Shown piece by piece: positions 22,650 through 33,562 of a stretch of DNA of 64,000 nucleotides. The notes beneath the pieces were generated by a model. It worked only from the letters and a program-made list of their open reading frames with translations, ran no database searches and was not told the origin of the DNA. Location: the NCBI GenBank assembly GCA_023853785.1, contig JAJIRX010000668.1, positions 801,599-865,598 of the forward strand, written 5' to 3'. Position numbers and translations under genes: made by a program. Every line of letters begins with the position of its first letter. The first letter of the stretch is position 1. The stretch is from Psilocybe azurescens (Eukaryota; Basidiomycota; Agaricomycetes; Agaricales; Agrocybaceae).

Positions 22650-24017
22650 TGACGCAGCGGAGCTCGGCGTCAGTAAGCCGCTGTTCTATTTCTGTTCAAC
22701 TTGCTCTATTTGTGGCTGATTTTGAGCAGTTGTGGTACGAACTTCCGTGTCCTGTGAGCGACGTTTATCGACGCCACACCTCTAGTCATATTTTTATGCA
22801 CATTAATCTACAAGACCAGTTAATCGAAACTTAATCTCAAGATGTTATATTTTGATAATCCGTTTGTTGAAGGAAACGTACGAGGCTCGAGAGGCGCCTC
22901 ACAAAAAGGACCGCCGCGCTTGGCATCGAAATATGTGCATAGCAGGTGCTAATGCGCCTGCGAGATCGGAAAGTTTTTCTTCCTTTTTATGTTTACATTT
23001 ATTTCTACCCATTACATGCCGAAGGCAGGATATTTTGCATGTATGAAATTCGTTAGTTGCAATCTAGTACATACGTAGATGTAAATAAACATCATATATA
23101 CAGATAAATATTTTCAAGACTCCTGTTGGAAATTTGTAATAAATACTAAATATCATGCCGTAGTACAATTCTTTCCGCTCTTTCGAGTTAAATTTTCCAT
23201 ACGATAAATTCACTCCATTCTCACTCGATGAACCTCAGTCGGTTCTTTATCTGACTTAGGTGAGCATCCTTCATAATGTAGCTCCATATTAGATTACTAA
23301 CCACTTACCTACACCAGTATTATTGTTTAACAGGTAGTGTAGCGTACCAATACAGTCGGTTCTTTATCTGACTGAGTATTATTGTGTAACACCGTTGAGT
23401 GCATTGTTCGTGCCAATGTATAAGCATCCTCTTTCTGCCTGACCGAACGCCATCTTCCCGAATGACAGAGAATAAAACGTTTGTTGAACACGTGTTGAGT
23501 GCTATAGCCTGCCTGCATTGAAATATGACGGTGCGGTTCCATTCTCGCATTCTACTTTGACAATATAAGTTTTGAAGGCGATCACTTTCAATATCTCTCG
23601 AGCCGTACGACTATCCTAGGTACCTATGCGATGTATCATTCGCTTTACTCGAAAAGACGGTATGAGCATTAGGGTTGTGTCAAAGCAATGTCAAACTTAA
23701 TAGAGCGAGTACCTCATGTGGGTATCAAGCCAGCTGCATACTAACTGTATGCGTGCACAACAGAGATGTGCTGACGATGATTGCTGTGGCGGGAAGGACT
23801 GGCAAGTTTTGTTGTATTGGTGCATGGGAATATTGATATACACGACTATGGCAGGTTTGACTGTACTTCAGTCTAATTATACATGCCAATTGAATGAGAT
23901 CGACACATGCCCCACGCGAAAGAGATTCTTCGGGGTTTACCGAAAAAGGCCACGACTCCTCTGTCATCCAGTGCTTGATCGATTGGTTGATCATTCCAAA
24001 CACCTTACCAGCCCGCA
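22650..24017. other. Intergenic DNA with a short direct repeat
   Basis: No gene recognised. CAGTCGGTTCTTTATCTGAC occurs at 23235 and again at 23353, and the word TATTATTG(T/G)(T/G)TAACA also occurs twice nearby, so about 115 bp may be a decayed duplication. The 5' ends of recyclin-1 (minus) and BTB (plus) point away from each other, so promoters for both lie here. Confidence 0.4.
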
Positions 24018-25143
24018 ATGTCGCCTACTTCTCACAAGCCTGAGGCCGATAGTGCCAGAGAGTCATGTGTCGAGCTCTACATTCCTTCCGTGCCTGCTGA
24101 TTACATCACCCGTTCCCAGAAATTCTGGTTCGAAGACGGAAGCGTGATCGTCCAAGCCGAGTCAACGCAGTTTCGCCTGTACCGCGGGCTCTTAGAGAAA
24201 CATTCCACATTCTTCAACGACTTGTCCCAGGTCTCTCAACCTGCATGGGAGACTATGATAGAAGGATGTCCGGTTATAATCGTCTCCGACCGCGCAAAAG
24301 ATTGGCATAACTTGTTAACTTTAGTACATCACCTCCAGTGAGTGACGAGAACAGAACTATAGCGGCATCATCTCACACATGAGCTAGCGACTATGCTGAC
24401 ACGAACCATCCTTACTCGATCTTTGAACTAATATATTTTCTACGTCTCGGGCACAAATACCAATTCGATCGTATTCGGCTCATGGCATCGAGGGCCTTAA
24501 AGCACAGATTTCCATGCAAGCTTAGAGATTGGGACTCCTCATGTAACCCGTCCATGGACCAAATCGTGTCCTCTGCGGCTGACAGCAGTGCCTCACATAA
24601 CTTCGAGTTCGAGTTGATCAATATTGCTCCCGATGCTGGCCTACAAACCATCCTCCCGGCGGTATACTTGAAATGTTTTAGTTCGCATGGACTAGTATGT
24701 CTTTAACCTGCTGCTTCGGATCTCTTCGAGTGTTTTATCTCATCATATACACCCGCAGAAAAAGATATTTAGTGGAATTACCCTTCCTGACGGCACATCT
24801 TCTTCTCTCTCCCCTACCACCCAAGCCACCCTCTCTATCGGCCATGAGAAACTTATTCTCGCCTCCATTGATCTCTTAATAAAGCCCCTCTTAGGCTTCC
24901 AATTATTCAGGCTGCAAAAATACGGACAAATGCCGGGTGCAATGCGCAGGGATCGTTTCACAATATATAACACAAATACTCACTGAATTTGCCAGTGATG
25001 AATTCGAGGACGGAAATTTCTGTTGGGGTTGCATGCCAAAAATCGCGAGCCTGATTGCGGAAGGAAGGCAGAAATTGTGGGATATGCTGCCTTCATATTT
25101 TGGGCTTCCGAAGTGGGACAAGTTAAAGGATTGGGATGACTGA
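24018..25143 (+). CDS. BTB/POZ domain protein
   Basis: Exon 1 begins MSPTSHKPEADSARESCVEL and contains the BTB opening KFWFEDGSVIVQAESTQFRL, FRLYRGLLEKHSTFFNDLS and EGCPVIIVSDRAKDWHNLL. A GTGAGT..CTAG intron leads to FELIYFLRLGHKYQFDRIRL. A GTATGT..GCAG intron leads to IFSGITLPDGTSSSLSPTT and then the C-terminus FFGLP-type end YFGLPKWDKLKDWDD. This is the layout of the small basidiomycete BTB proteins, usually 300-350 residues, with a BTB fold at the N-terminus and a cysteine pattern near the end (KCRVQCAG, FCWGCM). Reaching the C-terminal part needs a one-base change in the A5 run at 24916-24920. BTB proteins are protein-interaction scaffolds, often Cullin-3 adaptors, but the partner of this class is unknown. 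Confidence 0.75.
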
Positions 25144-25309
25144 GAGTTGCCTTCGTGCAGCTCTAGTTTTGACTGAGACTGAAAAAATCGATATGCATCT
25201 ATGTATTTTCGTTATTGACATTCCAATAACAAGCCCGCGCAGTGCGGAACGAGTGAGCAAACATTGATGATTAATATTATATGAGCTGAGTGCACTATAC
25301 TCGGCCTCA

Positions 25310-25940
25310 TCCTAGTTATGTCTAACCCCTCTCCCAACAACAACCCCAACAACCAGCAGCTGGAGATTATCCACGCCAACCACGATTCGCTGAACAGGGT
25401 CAGGGTGTTCATTGAATATCCTGGACATTATGGGCAATCAGATGACAGATACGATCGAGGAGGTTTTTGTGCTATTTCTCGCGGCGCTTAGAGAGAGGCA
25501 TGGAGTTAGGCGGTTTCCCCGTTTTCGCTCTTGAGTTGATATTCCTTGCTGTAGCTGATCGCCTTTTCTCTGAGGTCGAACATAACATACTTACGCTCAC
25601 CAAATTGCGTGAGTACCATCCACCCGAAGACGCCTCTCTCTATCTAGGGCTTACCAAGGGATGCACGGAGGCAATTAAGTGTTTGGAGAATCATTATAAA
25701 CTTCTAAAACAGGGGGGTACGAGTAAGCGGGTGTTGGAGATTTTGTATCAGGAGATTAGCTTGCGCCTGATCGGATGGGCTTCATCTTCCACTCAACTTT
25801 TTGTGAGTCGCAGATGCAGTAAAACTATGAAGAAAAATCACATGTTAAGAGACATTATGTTGCTCGGTGTGGCGCGTTCCAGTACCGAGAGCGATGCGCT
25901 AAACGCATTGTTGAAAGCCCGTCGTCACAGGGCTCACTGA
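25310..25940 (+). pseudogene. Partial recyclin-1 duplicate
   Basis: QQLEIIHANHDSLNRVRVF, IEYPGHYGQ and (after a frame shift) DTIEEVFVLFLAALRERHG match recyclin-1 exon 6. EVEHNILTLTKLREYHPPED, CTEAIKCLENHYKLLK and LEILYQEISLRLIG match exon 9. Exons 7 and 8, about 90 codons in the intact gene, are absent, and nothing from exons 1-5 or 10-12 is seen. It lies 170 bp downstream of the BTB gene on the opposite strand to the parent gene. The copy keeps CCACCCGAAGAC where the parent shows a shortened homopolymer, which supports the parent break being an error. Confidence 0.85.
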
Positions 25941-26183
25941 GAGTCACGCAAGAGAGGATAAGACCATGATATATCAACTGAACGATTAACTGGGTTACAG
26001 ATGTATACAATGCGTAAAGAACGAAAAAAGCGGAGTTCGGGGCGCCAGGCTTACAAATACTACCTGCATAAAGATATCAGTAGATTTTAACTGACATCAG
26101 CGCACCTTCTAATGAGCTCCTGATCAATACATGCTGCCTCCTCTCTACAAGATCATCCCAACATCTGACACTAGAATGACTGT
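25941..26183. other. Short intergenic segment
   Basis: No feature recognised between the recyclin-1 relic and the 3' end of the minus-strand hypothetical gene. Confidence 0.4.
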
Positions 26184-27240
26184 CTACTGATCAAGTATCC
26201 ATGTCGCGCTCGGTGTGGTCCTCATAGCAACTAAGACATTTGTCTGATGCAAAAGCGAAGGAGGGGCAGAATGAGCCAACTGACAGGGAAGTAACAAGTA
26301 GGTGATCCACGTCAATCCTACTGCGACTAGCTTTGGTGTTGCACGCAACAATGATCGATGCAATATAAAGCAATCCTTGCTCTCCCCATATCCTTTGACA
26401 TGCAATAGCACAGAATTCATTACCTCAGCGAGATCCATACGACCTTGCACTTCATAGGTGTCTTCATCGTCGTATACGTATCTACCGGTAAAGTTGAGCT
26501 GGCTTGAATCTGCGATGATCTTGTGCGCCTGAGACACCAAGAACTCCACTCTGGCGGAATTGAATCTTTTAATTTTGGTCTCGCGTTCGACATAGGTTTT
26601 TCTTATGATCTGTAAATCGAAAGAAGTAAAGACGTTCATTAAATCTGTGGCGTGAAGAGATGCAGGACAGGGTTGAATATTGCGTTCAATCGTGCCGCAA
26701 CTCCCCGAAATCACACGCCTCTAATATTCCCACATCGAAAAAATATAACCCAGGGGTCATAAAAGAGTAAATGATATCTGCACCAGCATACCAGTTATTC
26801 GTCTTAGAGTCGATAATGCAATTATTCAATGAATTGAACAGATTTTAGTTCTAGAATTGATAGATTAACTGCCGACCAACAACACGCAGCTATACAATTA
26901 AACACAAGAACAGAAACTAATACCACGCAAACCATGCGCAAGGTCCGCCTGTTGGCGATTTAAAAACCTGGTGCCCATGGACAGGTGATGGTGTTCATAC
27001 TTTCGGCTTGATATGGCTTCGTCTTTATCCGAGTTCAAAAACTTAAATGTGATCGTCACCTCATAATCATGCATCAGCGAACTAAATGGGATGGTCATTG
27101 ATGATCTCCCAAAAGCAGGTACGTAAATATCAGTCATTTGGATATGTTCATAATTATCTTGTAAATCACTACCTCGCAGGATAACCGTGTCTTCCGAAGC
27201 TTCTTCGTGATGGGATTTTTTTAGATAGAACTGGAATACT
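26184..27240 (-). CDS. Hypothetical protein, two or more exons
   Basis: The upstream part on the minus strand contains EDTVILRGSDLQDNYEHIQM, YVPAFGRSSMTIPFSSLMHD and FLNRQQADLAHGLRG. A downstream frame (26184-26714) contains SFDLQIIRKTYVERETKIKR, ADSSQLNFTGRYVYDDEDTY and VQGRMDLAEVMNSVLLHVKG, then a hydrophobic stretch LTWITYLLLPCQLA near the end. The two parts are separated by about 180 bp of AT-rich DNA that may be an intron or a break. No domain is recognised. The gene is tail-adjacent to the P450 on the same strand. The start is not certain. Confidence 0.4.
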
Positions 27241-27351
27241 CTGTTTTGAAATTACAGACTGAAATAACTCGCCAAAGCATGTGAACATGTTACAACGCCG
27301 GGCACGCAGGGTCCTCCGGGGTGCCATAAATACGTATAGAAGTTTAATGAA

Positions 27352-29361
27352 TCATAAAGTCATTTCCTCTACAGTATTTATAATGTGTCCGACTCCGTCA
27401 AACCTGGGAATGAGACGAAGTCTAAAGGGAATAGGCGTGCGACCAGACAGCCCATCATATTCTTCGAGAGAGATGGGTTCATCAGGGAGTGTCTGGAAGT
27501 CGAAGGACCACAGCAAGCGTGAGATTGCCAACCACAGCTCTCGTTCAGCCGCTGGTAAACCTGGACAGATCCTCCTCCTGACAAAAAAAGATTGTCAAGG
27601 GCGACTCGAATAATAGATTTGAACTGGAAGTCACCCTGCGCCGAATGTCCAGTGATCGCGGTCCATAACATCGGGAAGCTTTGCTGACTCAGTGCAAGAG
27701 AGCTTGTCGTCTTTGTAACGCTCGGGATTAAATTTAAATCTTGAATCAACTCAGTAGCCGCACATACTTAGATGAAAACAGGGAAACTTACGAATCCGGA
27801 TATCGTGCCTCGTTGTGATGTAGTGTGTAGCAATTTAACAGCACGACGCTGCCCTTAGGGATATACATTCCCTTGTACGTGAAGTCTTCGGATGCGCAAT
27901 GCGGGGTGGCAAACCAAAATGGTGCATGAACACGTTGGACCTGAGAGGAGCCAGACTTGGTTCACATCTATGAAACAGATACTGAGATAGAACAGAATAC
28001 TCACTTCCTTTATAATGGCTCTTATAAATGGAAGGCTCTCTTCATCCTCAAAGGTTGGCCATCGATTACGACCTATTACCTCATCCAGCTCGGTTTGTGC
28101 CCGAGTGAGTACTTCTCGGTGAGATGGTATAAGTGCAAGGAACCACTGTATAATGCCTGAAGTCTGTAGGAACATAAGATCGAGTTAAAATATTTCAATC
28201 AACTAGTCATTCATGTCACATCTTACTGAATGGACGCCTCCTAATGTGAATACGGCAGAAAGCATGCACAAATCTTCCCAGTCAAGCATTTCCTTTTCTT
28301 GATTATCCAGAAGCGTTTTCACCAAGCAATCTGGTACTTCTTCTCCCGAAAGCATCCTAGACTTAAAATCCATGATCATGCCTCCATAGACGTCGATGAG
28401 AGCGTCGTGTAGTCTACGGCCTCGTGTGCGCTTCGAAGATGGAAGATACTGTAGAATCTCGAAAAAGTCTACGCAGTTCGACCATGGCCCTGTCGAAGAT
28501 AATAAATCGTGGCATACACTGGAAGGTGGTACTCTGGCGACTAACCAGTAAGGTCCATAAACTCCATAGCTAAATCAAGCGCTTTGGCCACCAACGGCTC
28601 GGAAGCAGATGTTGTGCGTATTCCAAATGACATGATGAGCATGTTACTATTAGAACATATTTCAGTCTATATCTGCTTCGATATTTCGATGATATCATGT
28701 ATTTACTTCAATGCGAATCTGCCAGAAAAATGGGCGGGATTAATGGGGTATTTTCCCCGTGCTCCTTCGTCGTGAAGTGACTTGATCAGTATATGTGATT
28801 CATAGTCCATGACAGAAGCATATTTCTCCATTGCCTTTGGGTTGAGGGCAATGGCAGCGAGCCTACGATGTTGTCTCCTATGAAGGTCTAGGTTAGTGTC
28901 TTATTGTTAATATGAAATCATTTAGTACCATTTATGTCCGTATTCAGATGCGGTGATTGCGCGCCCATTGAGAATGACCTGGTTCTTCATAAAATACCTC
29001 TTTCGGGTCGAAAAAATTGCTCCATTTATCACCAAAAGGTCTCTTGCGACGTGAGGGTCCGAGACCACAACAAAAAGTTGACTTCCCATCCAAATAGAGA
29101 ATAGCTCTCCATAGTGCTTCGCCCAGGCATCAAGAGCCCTCTCTGCATATTTTCGAAGGAACATATAGCATATGTTAGGGCCAGGAGGAAGACGGTTTCC
29201 TTCTTTGTCTACGATTAGTCGGCGAAGGATAGCTGGCCTCACAAAATAAGCCAGGACCAGCATAAAAACGCTGGCCCAAATCTGCTATACATCGTGAGGT
29301 TATGCGTTGCGACAGTCAATTAAAGCCGACTTACCTTGAACAGGGCAACTATACTAAGCAT
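27352..29361 (-). CDS. Cytochrome P450 monooxygenase
   Basis: Exon 1 encodes MLSIVALFK. A GTAAGT..CAG intron joins IWASVFMLVLAYFVRPAIL, an N-terminal membrane anchor. The proline hinge is GNRLPPGPN. The C-helix region reads YGHKW, then QHRRLAAIALNPKAM. Helix I is GGVHS..TSGIIQWFLALIPS, a variant of AGxxT. The helix K ExxR is split by an intron (IIKE / VQRVHAP). The meander is PERYKDDKLS and the heme loop is FGAGRRICPG, also split by an intron, with the cysteine ligand present. It ends RFDGVGHIINTVEEMTL. Nine or so introns and a length near 500 residues fit fungal class II enzymes, which take electrons from NADPH-P450 reductase at the ER. The substrate is unknown. A membrane protein and an MDR reductase follow within 6 kb. 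Confidence 0.9.
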
Positions 29362-29548
29362 GCGTAGAGTTCTGGTATAAAAGAATTGCTGAGCTTGTGG
29401 ATATGCTCCGGGTCGTATTTATGAGAACTGAGATCGTTTGGTGTGAACGTAATATACTACGTTCATCGTTTCTCCGGAGATGCATCATGAGATAGAGTTT
29501 ATTCTAATACTAAGACAATGTGAACATTCTCTTGCTGGTATATCAATT

Positions 29549-29644
29549 GTCTCGGCGTCCCATCCTCTTTAGACTAGTTATCCATATTACAATGTGAAGT
29601 CTCCTAATATGGATGACTGGCCTAAAAGGATGGGACGCTGAGAC
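29549..29644. repeat. 96-nt near-perfect foldback
   Basis: The left arm starts GTCTCGGCGTCCCATCC and ends ATCCATATTA. The right arm starts TAATATGGAT and ends GGATGGGACGCTGAGAC. About 40 bases pair, with few mismatches, around a 15-base loop. It lies 190 bp upstream of the P450 start codon. TATCA flanks both sides (29541-29545 and 29645-29649), which may be a target duplication of a tiny foldback element or chance. It could equally be a hairpin RNA. Confidence 0.7.
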
Positions 29645-30660
29645 TATCAGTATTAATTATATCAACATCAGGTAGTAGTACAGTACCGAATGTTCATGAT
29701 GACAATGGTACAGTGTGAGACCAGCGGATCCTTAAATAAACGATGGGCACCGAGAACACTTGAGTACTAACTCTGATATCTGATATGTTAAGAATAGACA
29801 ATACACGAAGCCGTACCTCCATCCAGGTGAGTTTCTATTCGACTGAGAAATTTGACTCCAACCGCTGGAAGGGAGTACTCAGGCGTTCGTTGATTCCACA
29901 TCGGCTAAATATTTGTCCCCAGTGTCTTATATATACTTGAAGGCATGTTTTTAGACACCGCTAGTACACGACAGCGAGGGTCTTGGCCATGTGCTTGAAC
30001 AAGCAAGGTACCACCAGGCGCTAAAATACTAGCGCAATTATTTGGCAGGAATCGTCTTTGATCCACTTGTAACAAGTATCTGTCGTAATCGAAACCAAAG
30101 AATTCGGGACGTTGTAATGATTCCATGTCTCCAGACCCCCAGATTCACAAGATCTGCCCTCGGTGGACAGTTGCGGTTTTCCTCCCGCGCTTTCTATATC
30201 TGAGAAGGAGCTACAGACACTAATCATAAGTTGATGGGGGAACAAGGTAACCTGACTATGCACATGAGCTGCGGTGATACAGTGGGAACGGGAATTCACT
30301 ACTTTTAACCAAAGTAAGAGATTCTTTAGTTAACGGAAGTTCGGCAGTTTTATTTTGGTTTGATTGGATGTAACTTCCCAATTCGTGTTGCTCATTGATT
30401 TAACAATCAGAATGCTTAACTAATTACCCTATACCGCGGTGGGAGAAATTTACAAACACCAAAATACCTTTCGGTTTCGTTGAATACACTCCGGGTGTGC
30501 ATATATATCTTGCCTACTCAATTTTCCACAGGAATCTGTTGCCTTTCATACAGATACCTGTAAATCATGCCTGGACAACTCTCTCTCGAAAAACATTTCT
30601 TTTAGCCGCGTGGGTTGAGGTTCGTTTATATTGATTTAAACACTAAGCGCTGATCCATCG
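29645..30660. other. Intergenic DNA
   Basis: Minus-strand frames at 29905-30126 (MESLQRPEFFGFDYDRYLLQ) and 30021-30299 have protein-like composition but no start, partner exon or family that I can name. The region separates the divergent P450 (minus) and membrane protein (plus) and should hold both promoters. Confidence 0.35.
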
Positions 30661-31886
30661 ATGCTGACGATAACTTTGAAGGGTATTGTATATGGTGTGT
30701 AGGCCACCTTCAGTCCTGCAGTGTAAACTTAGTGCAATGTCTCTTTAGGATTTCTCTGTTGCGTATTTGGCGCAACAATGTTTGTGTTCTTCTCCTCCAG
30801 CTACAGTCGCGTGGGCTCCAACCGTGATAGGCATACCACAGTCAGTATCATACACCTCTTTCAAAGAGTTTCTATGATACTAATCACTTCTTTCCGGACT
30901 CAGGGTATGATCGTTATATCAGGTGTTATGTTCTTCATGGCGACATTTCATCTCATAATGAATGGCTTTCGACTTCTCCGTGGCTATGCCGACTTTCGGG
31001 ATATTGATGGGGGTCCTGTTGCTTACATTGGGAACCTAAGGAGATGGGACCATATCCTCAAGGATACAATTTATGCCACACAAGAGAACCTCGGGAGTGC
31101 AGCAGCGGTATGTAGACAAGGGTACTTGCCGTTTTATTGAGTGCCCTGACATTCTTCAGATTTACAGAGCGTGGGTGTTATGGGGCTTCGACTGGAAAGT
31201 CATCATAGTGCCAACTCTGATGTTAATGATTAACATTGGTACAGTAGTATCTATTATTCCTTGGATCAACATTTATATTTGAACTTTAGCCGCCGGATAC
31301 ATCGTATGTGGAACATATAGCTCCGTTGATCCCACAGCAACCGTTTTCCTCCCGCGTCTCAATACCTGGATTAAGACTTTTTATTCCATGGCGGTGGTAC
31401 TTAACGTCATCACAACAAGTCTTATGGCCTGGCGTATATACAGTACCCACAGAAAATCAGCCAACTACAATGTCGGCCAAGGCAGGCTATTGTCCATTCT
31501 GCGGATCCTGGTGGAGTCAGCGGCTCTTCAGCTCATCGTCGAAATTGTCCTCCTGGCACTATATTGCAATGATATCAATGCTCAGTACATTCTCCTTGAG
31601 AGTGTTACGTCGGTTGTGGTATGTGTATTTCATCTCCCTAATCCGCTACGCCGTTGAATATAATTCTAATTTAACGTAGGCCATCACATTCAACACCATA
31701 ACGCTCCGTATAAAGCTGCAGTCGCATGCAGAGAGTCAGAAGTCCACCAACAGTGGCTCAGGACACCCTGTGCAAACGATCGGCAGCATCCCTATGAAAC
31801 GTATTCATGTCAACATCGACCAGGAGGTTGACAACCGCGACGATGGAAGCTTCGGGGATAAAGTCTTCATTAGAGATAAGCCGTAA
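30661..31886 (+). CDS. Multi-pass membrane protein, basidiomycete 7TM-like family
   Basis: The start MLTITLKGIVY is joined by a GTGTGT..TTTAG intron to GFLCCVFGATMFVFFSSSYS. Later segments are VISGVMFFMATFHLIMNGF, IYRAWVLWGFDWKVIIVPTL, VVLNVITTSLMAWRIYSTHR and ILVESAALQLIVEIVLLALY. After a last intron come ITFNTITLRIKL and a soluble tail, HPVQTIGSIPMKRIHVNIDQ. The order RAWVLWG..WKVI, AWRIYSTHRKS, RLLSILRILVESAALQ and a tail with SIPM..I is a recurring basidiomycete membrane family with about seven helices and unknown function. About six introns are present. The frame appears intact. It is transcribed away from the P450. Confidence 0.7.
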
Positions 31887-33562
31887 ACTACCGTATTCAA
31901 CAGTACTGGTGGCTCTACGACAGCCGATACATTCTTCATTCTTCATTCATTATTGCCTATTGGGAGCCAAGCTTGCTAAGGACGAGTAGCACGGAACTCC
32001 GATCGAACTCGGATATTTCTCTGTAGTACTGCTATATTTATAAATTTTATGCCCAAAATTGGTTACATATAGCGAGACAGGAAATCTTTAAGTGTCTAAT
32101 CGGGAACATTTAAGAGTTTTTAAGGGGGATATTTTTTGTAAGAGAGGATGCTGAGAGTCTGGGAGAATGCGAGCCTTGAAGTGCCTGCGGGTGCTCGAGT
32201 CCGCCATCGATAAAGGAGAATGATCTTATCTGAGGTTACCGCCCATAAAGAAAGGTGATCTCGCTCTCACATACAACCAAGGAACTCAGCGCTCAGCGCT
32301 CAGTCCCAGAATATGGAAAGACTAGAAGCACGCCATTAATGGTACTGTACGAGCGACGGCATGTCCGCTGATACCAATACTGATCAAGGGGAATAAAAAA
32401 ATCACATGATGTACAGTCCCGTCGACATAGTATGTGAGCCATGATCTAAATCTCGGGTTTGGAGGATGCTCTACTGTTTATAGACGGATCCGAGGATGTC
32501 CTGGCAAGAGTGCATCGGAGCTTACGATGGCATGGCACTTTACTCGTATATCAGGTACAATTTTGTTTCCCCTTCTCCCACGTCGATCTTCCATTCAAGT
32601 TTATTGTGTAGTTATCTATAAATAGTTATATAAATAACTCCGGGATATTTTAAGAAATACATTGTTGCACCCTCAATTTTTCATTCTTGTTTTCAGCTTT
32701 TGCTGTTGAAAATTTGTTTGATATATACAAACTCACAAGTGAATAGACATAGCCATGCGTTACATGTCATGTTGTAATCTTTGAATAGGCTTATCACTTC
32801 GCACGCCGTGAAAGATAAGAGAACTTTGTATATTTGGTGTGACTGAACCCCGAAACTTAGATTCTGAGGTATCAATCAGCTCGATCTTCTTGTGAGTTTG
32901 ATTACTCCACTCACCCACTCCAGAATAGTACGGATGAACACACATCCCGGGTTCAGGTACTGAGGAATGTCCGAGGGACTCGTTCAGTCCTGGTTATAAT
33001 CAGTCGACCTCCTTTATTGGGCAGTCGTTCCCGATCAGTGTCTATTAATAGCCTTTTCCGTGACATTATTAATTGATTGCACGAGGTAGAAGATTTCGGA
33101 ACTGCTAACTTAATGGCGTATATCTGCTTCTCGAGTCGTTGAGCGTTTCGAAAGCACAACATCTCTGATTCTGATTTACAGAAGTTCCCGCTCTCCCTCG
33201 GAGCAAATCTCTAACTTAGCACAAACTCTGGAGGCTTCCAATGCACGGCTGTGCTTCTGATTTCTGACTCTGTTTAGGGACTCATTCAATCTTCGGGTAT
33301 GCAGGACACTCCGGGCTTCGATAGCAGAATAACACCGTCTTCCAATCCCATAGGTATCAGTCAAATGTCTGTGTACCATGATGCTGTACCAGCGCGTCTG
33401 ATTTCAGTCCTAGTTCGATTGCATAGAGTACTGTAACGTGACTTCAATACTTGCTATGGGATGATAAAACAACTAGACATAGGTGTACTCTCATCTACAT
33501 CGCCTCTTTCTCACCAGTATCTCAGCAGAGTTGAACCTATTCACCAATTGTCAAACAAGACT
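31887..33562. other. Intergenic DNA, nothing recognised
   Basis: Frames of 60-69 codons on both strands (32434-33379) show no family. I see no RNA gene. The segment 32200-32320 contains GCGCTCAGCGCTCAG, a short palindromic word that also appears near 36510. Confidence 0.4.

Noticed and set aside
27281..27613. Plus-strand frame of 110 codons over the P450
   Set aside because: Antisense of the heme-loop exon, which carries FGAGRRICPG on the minus strand.
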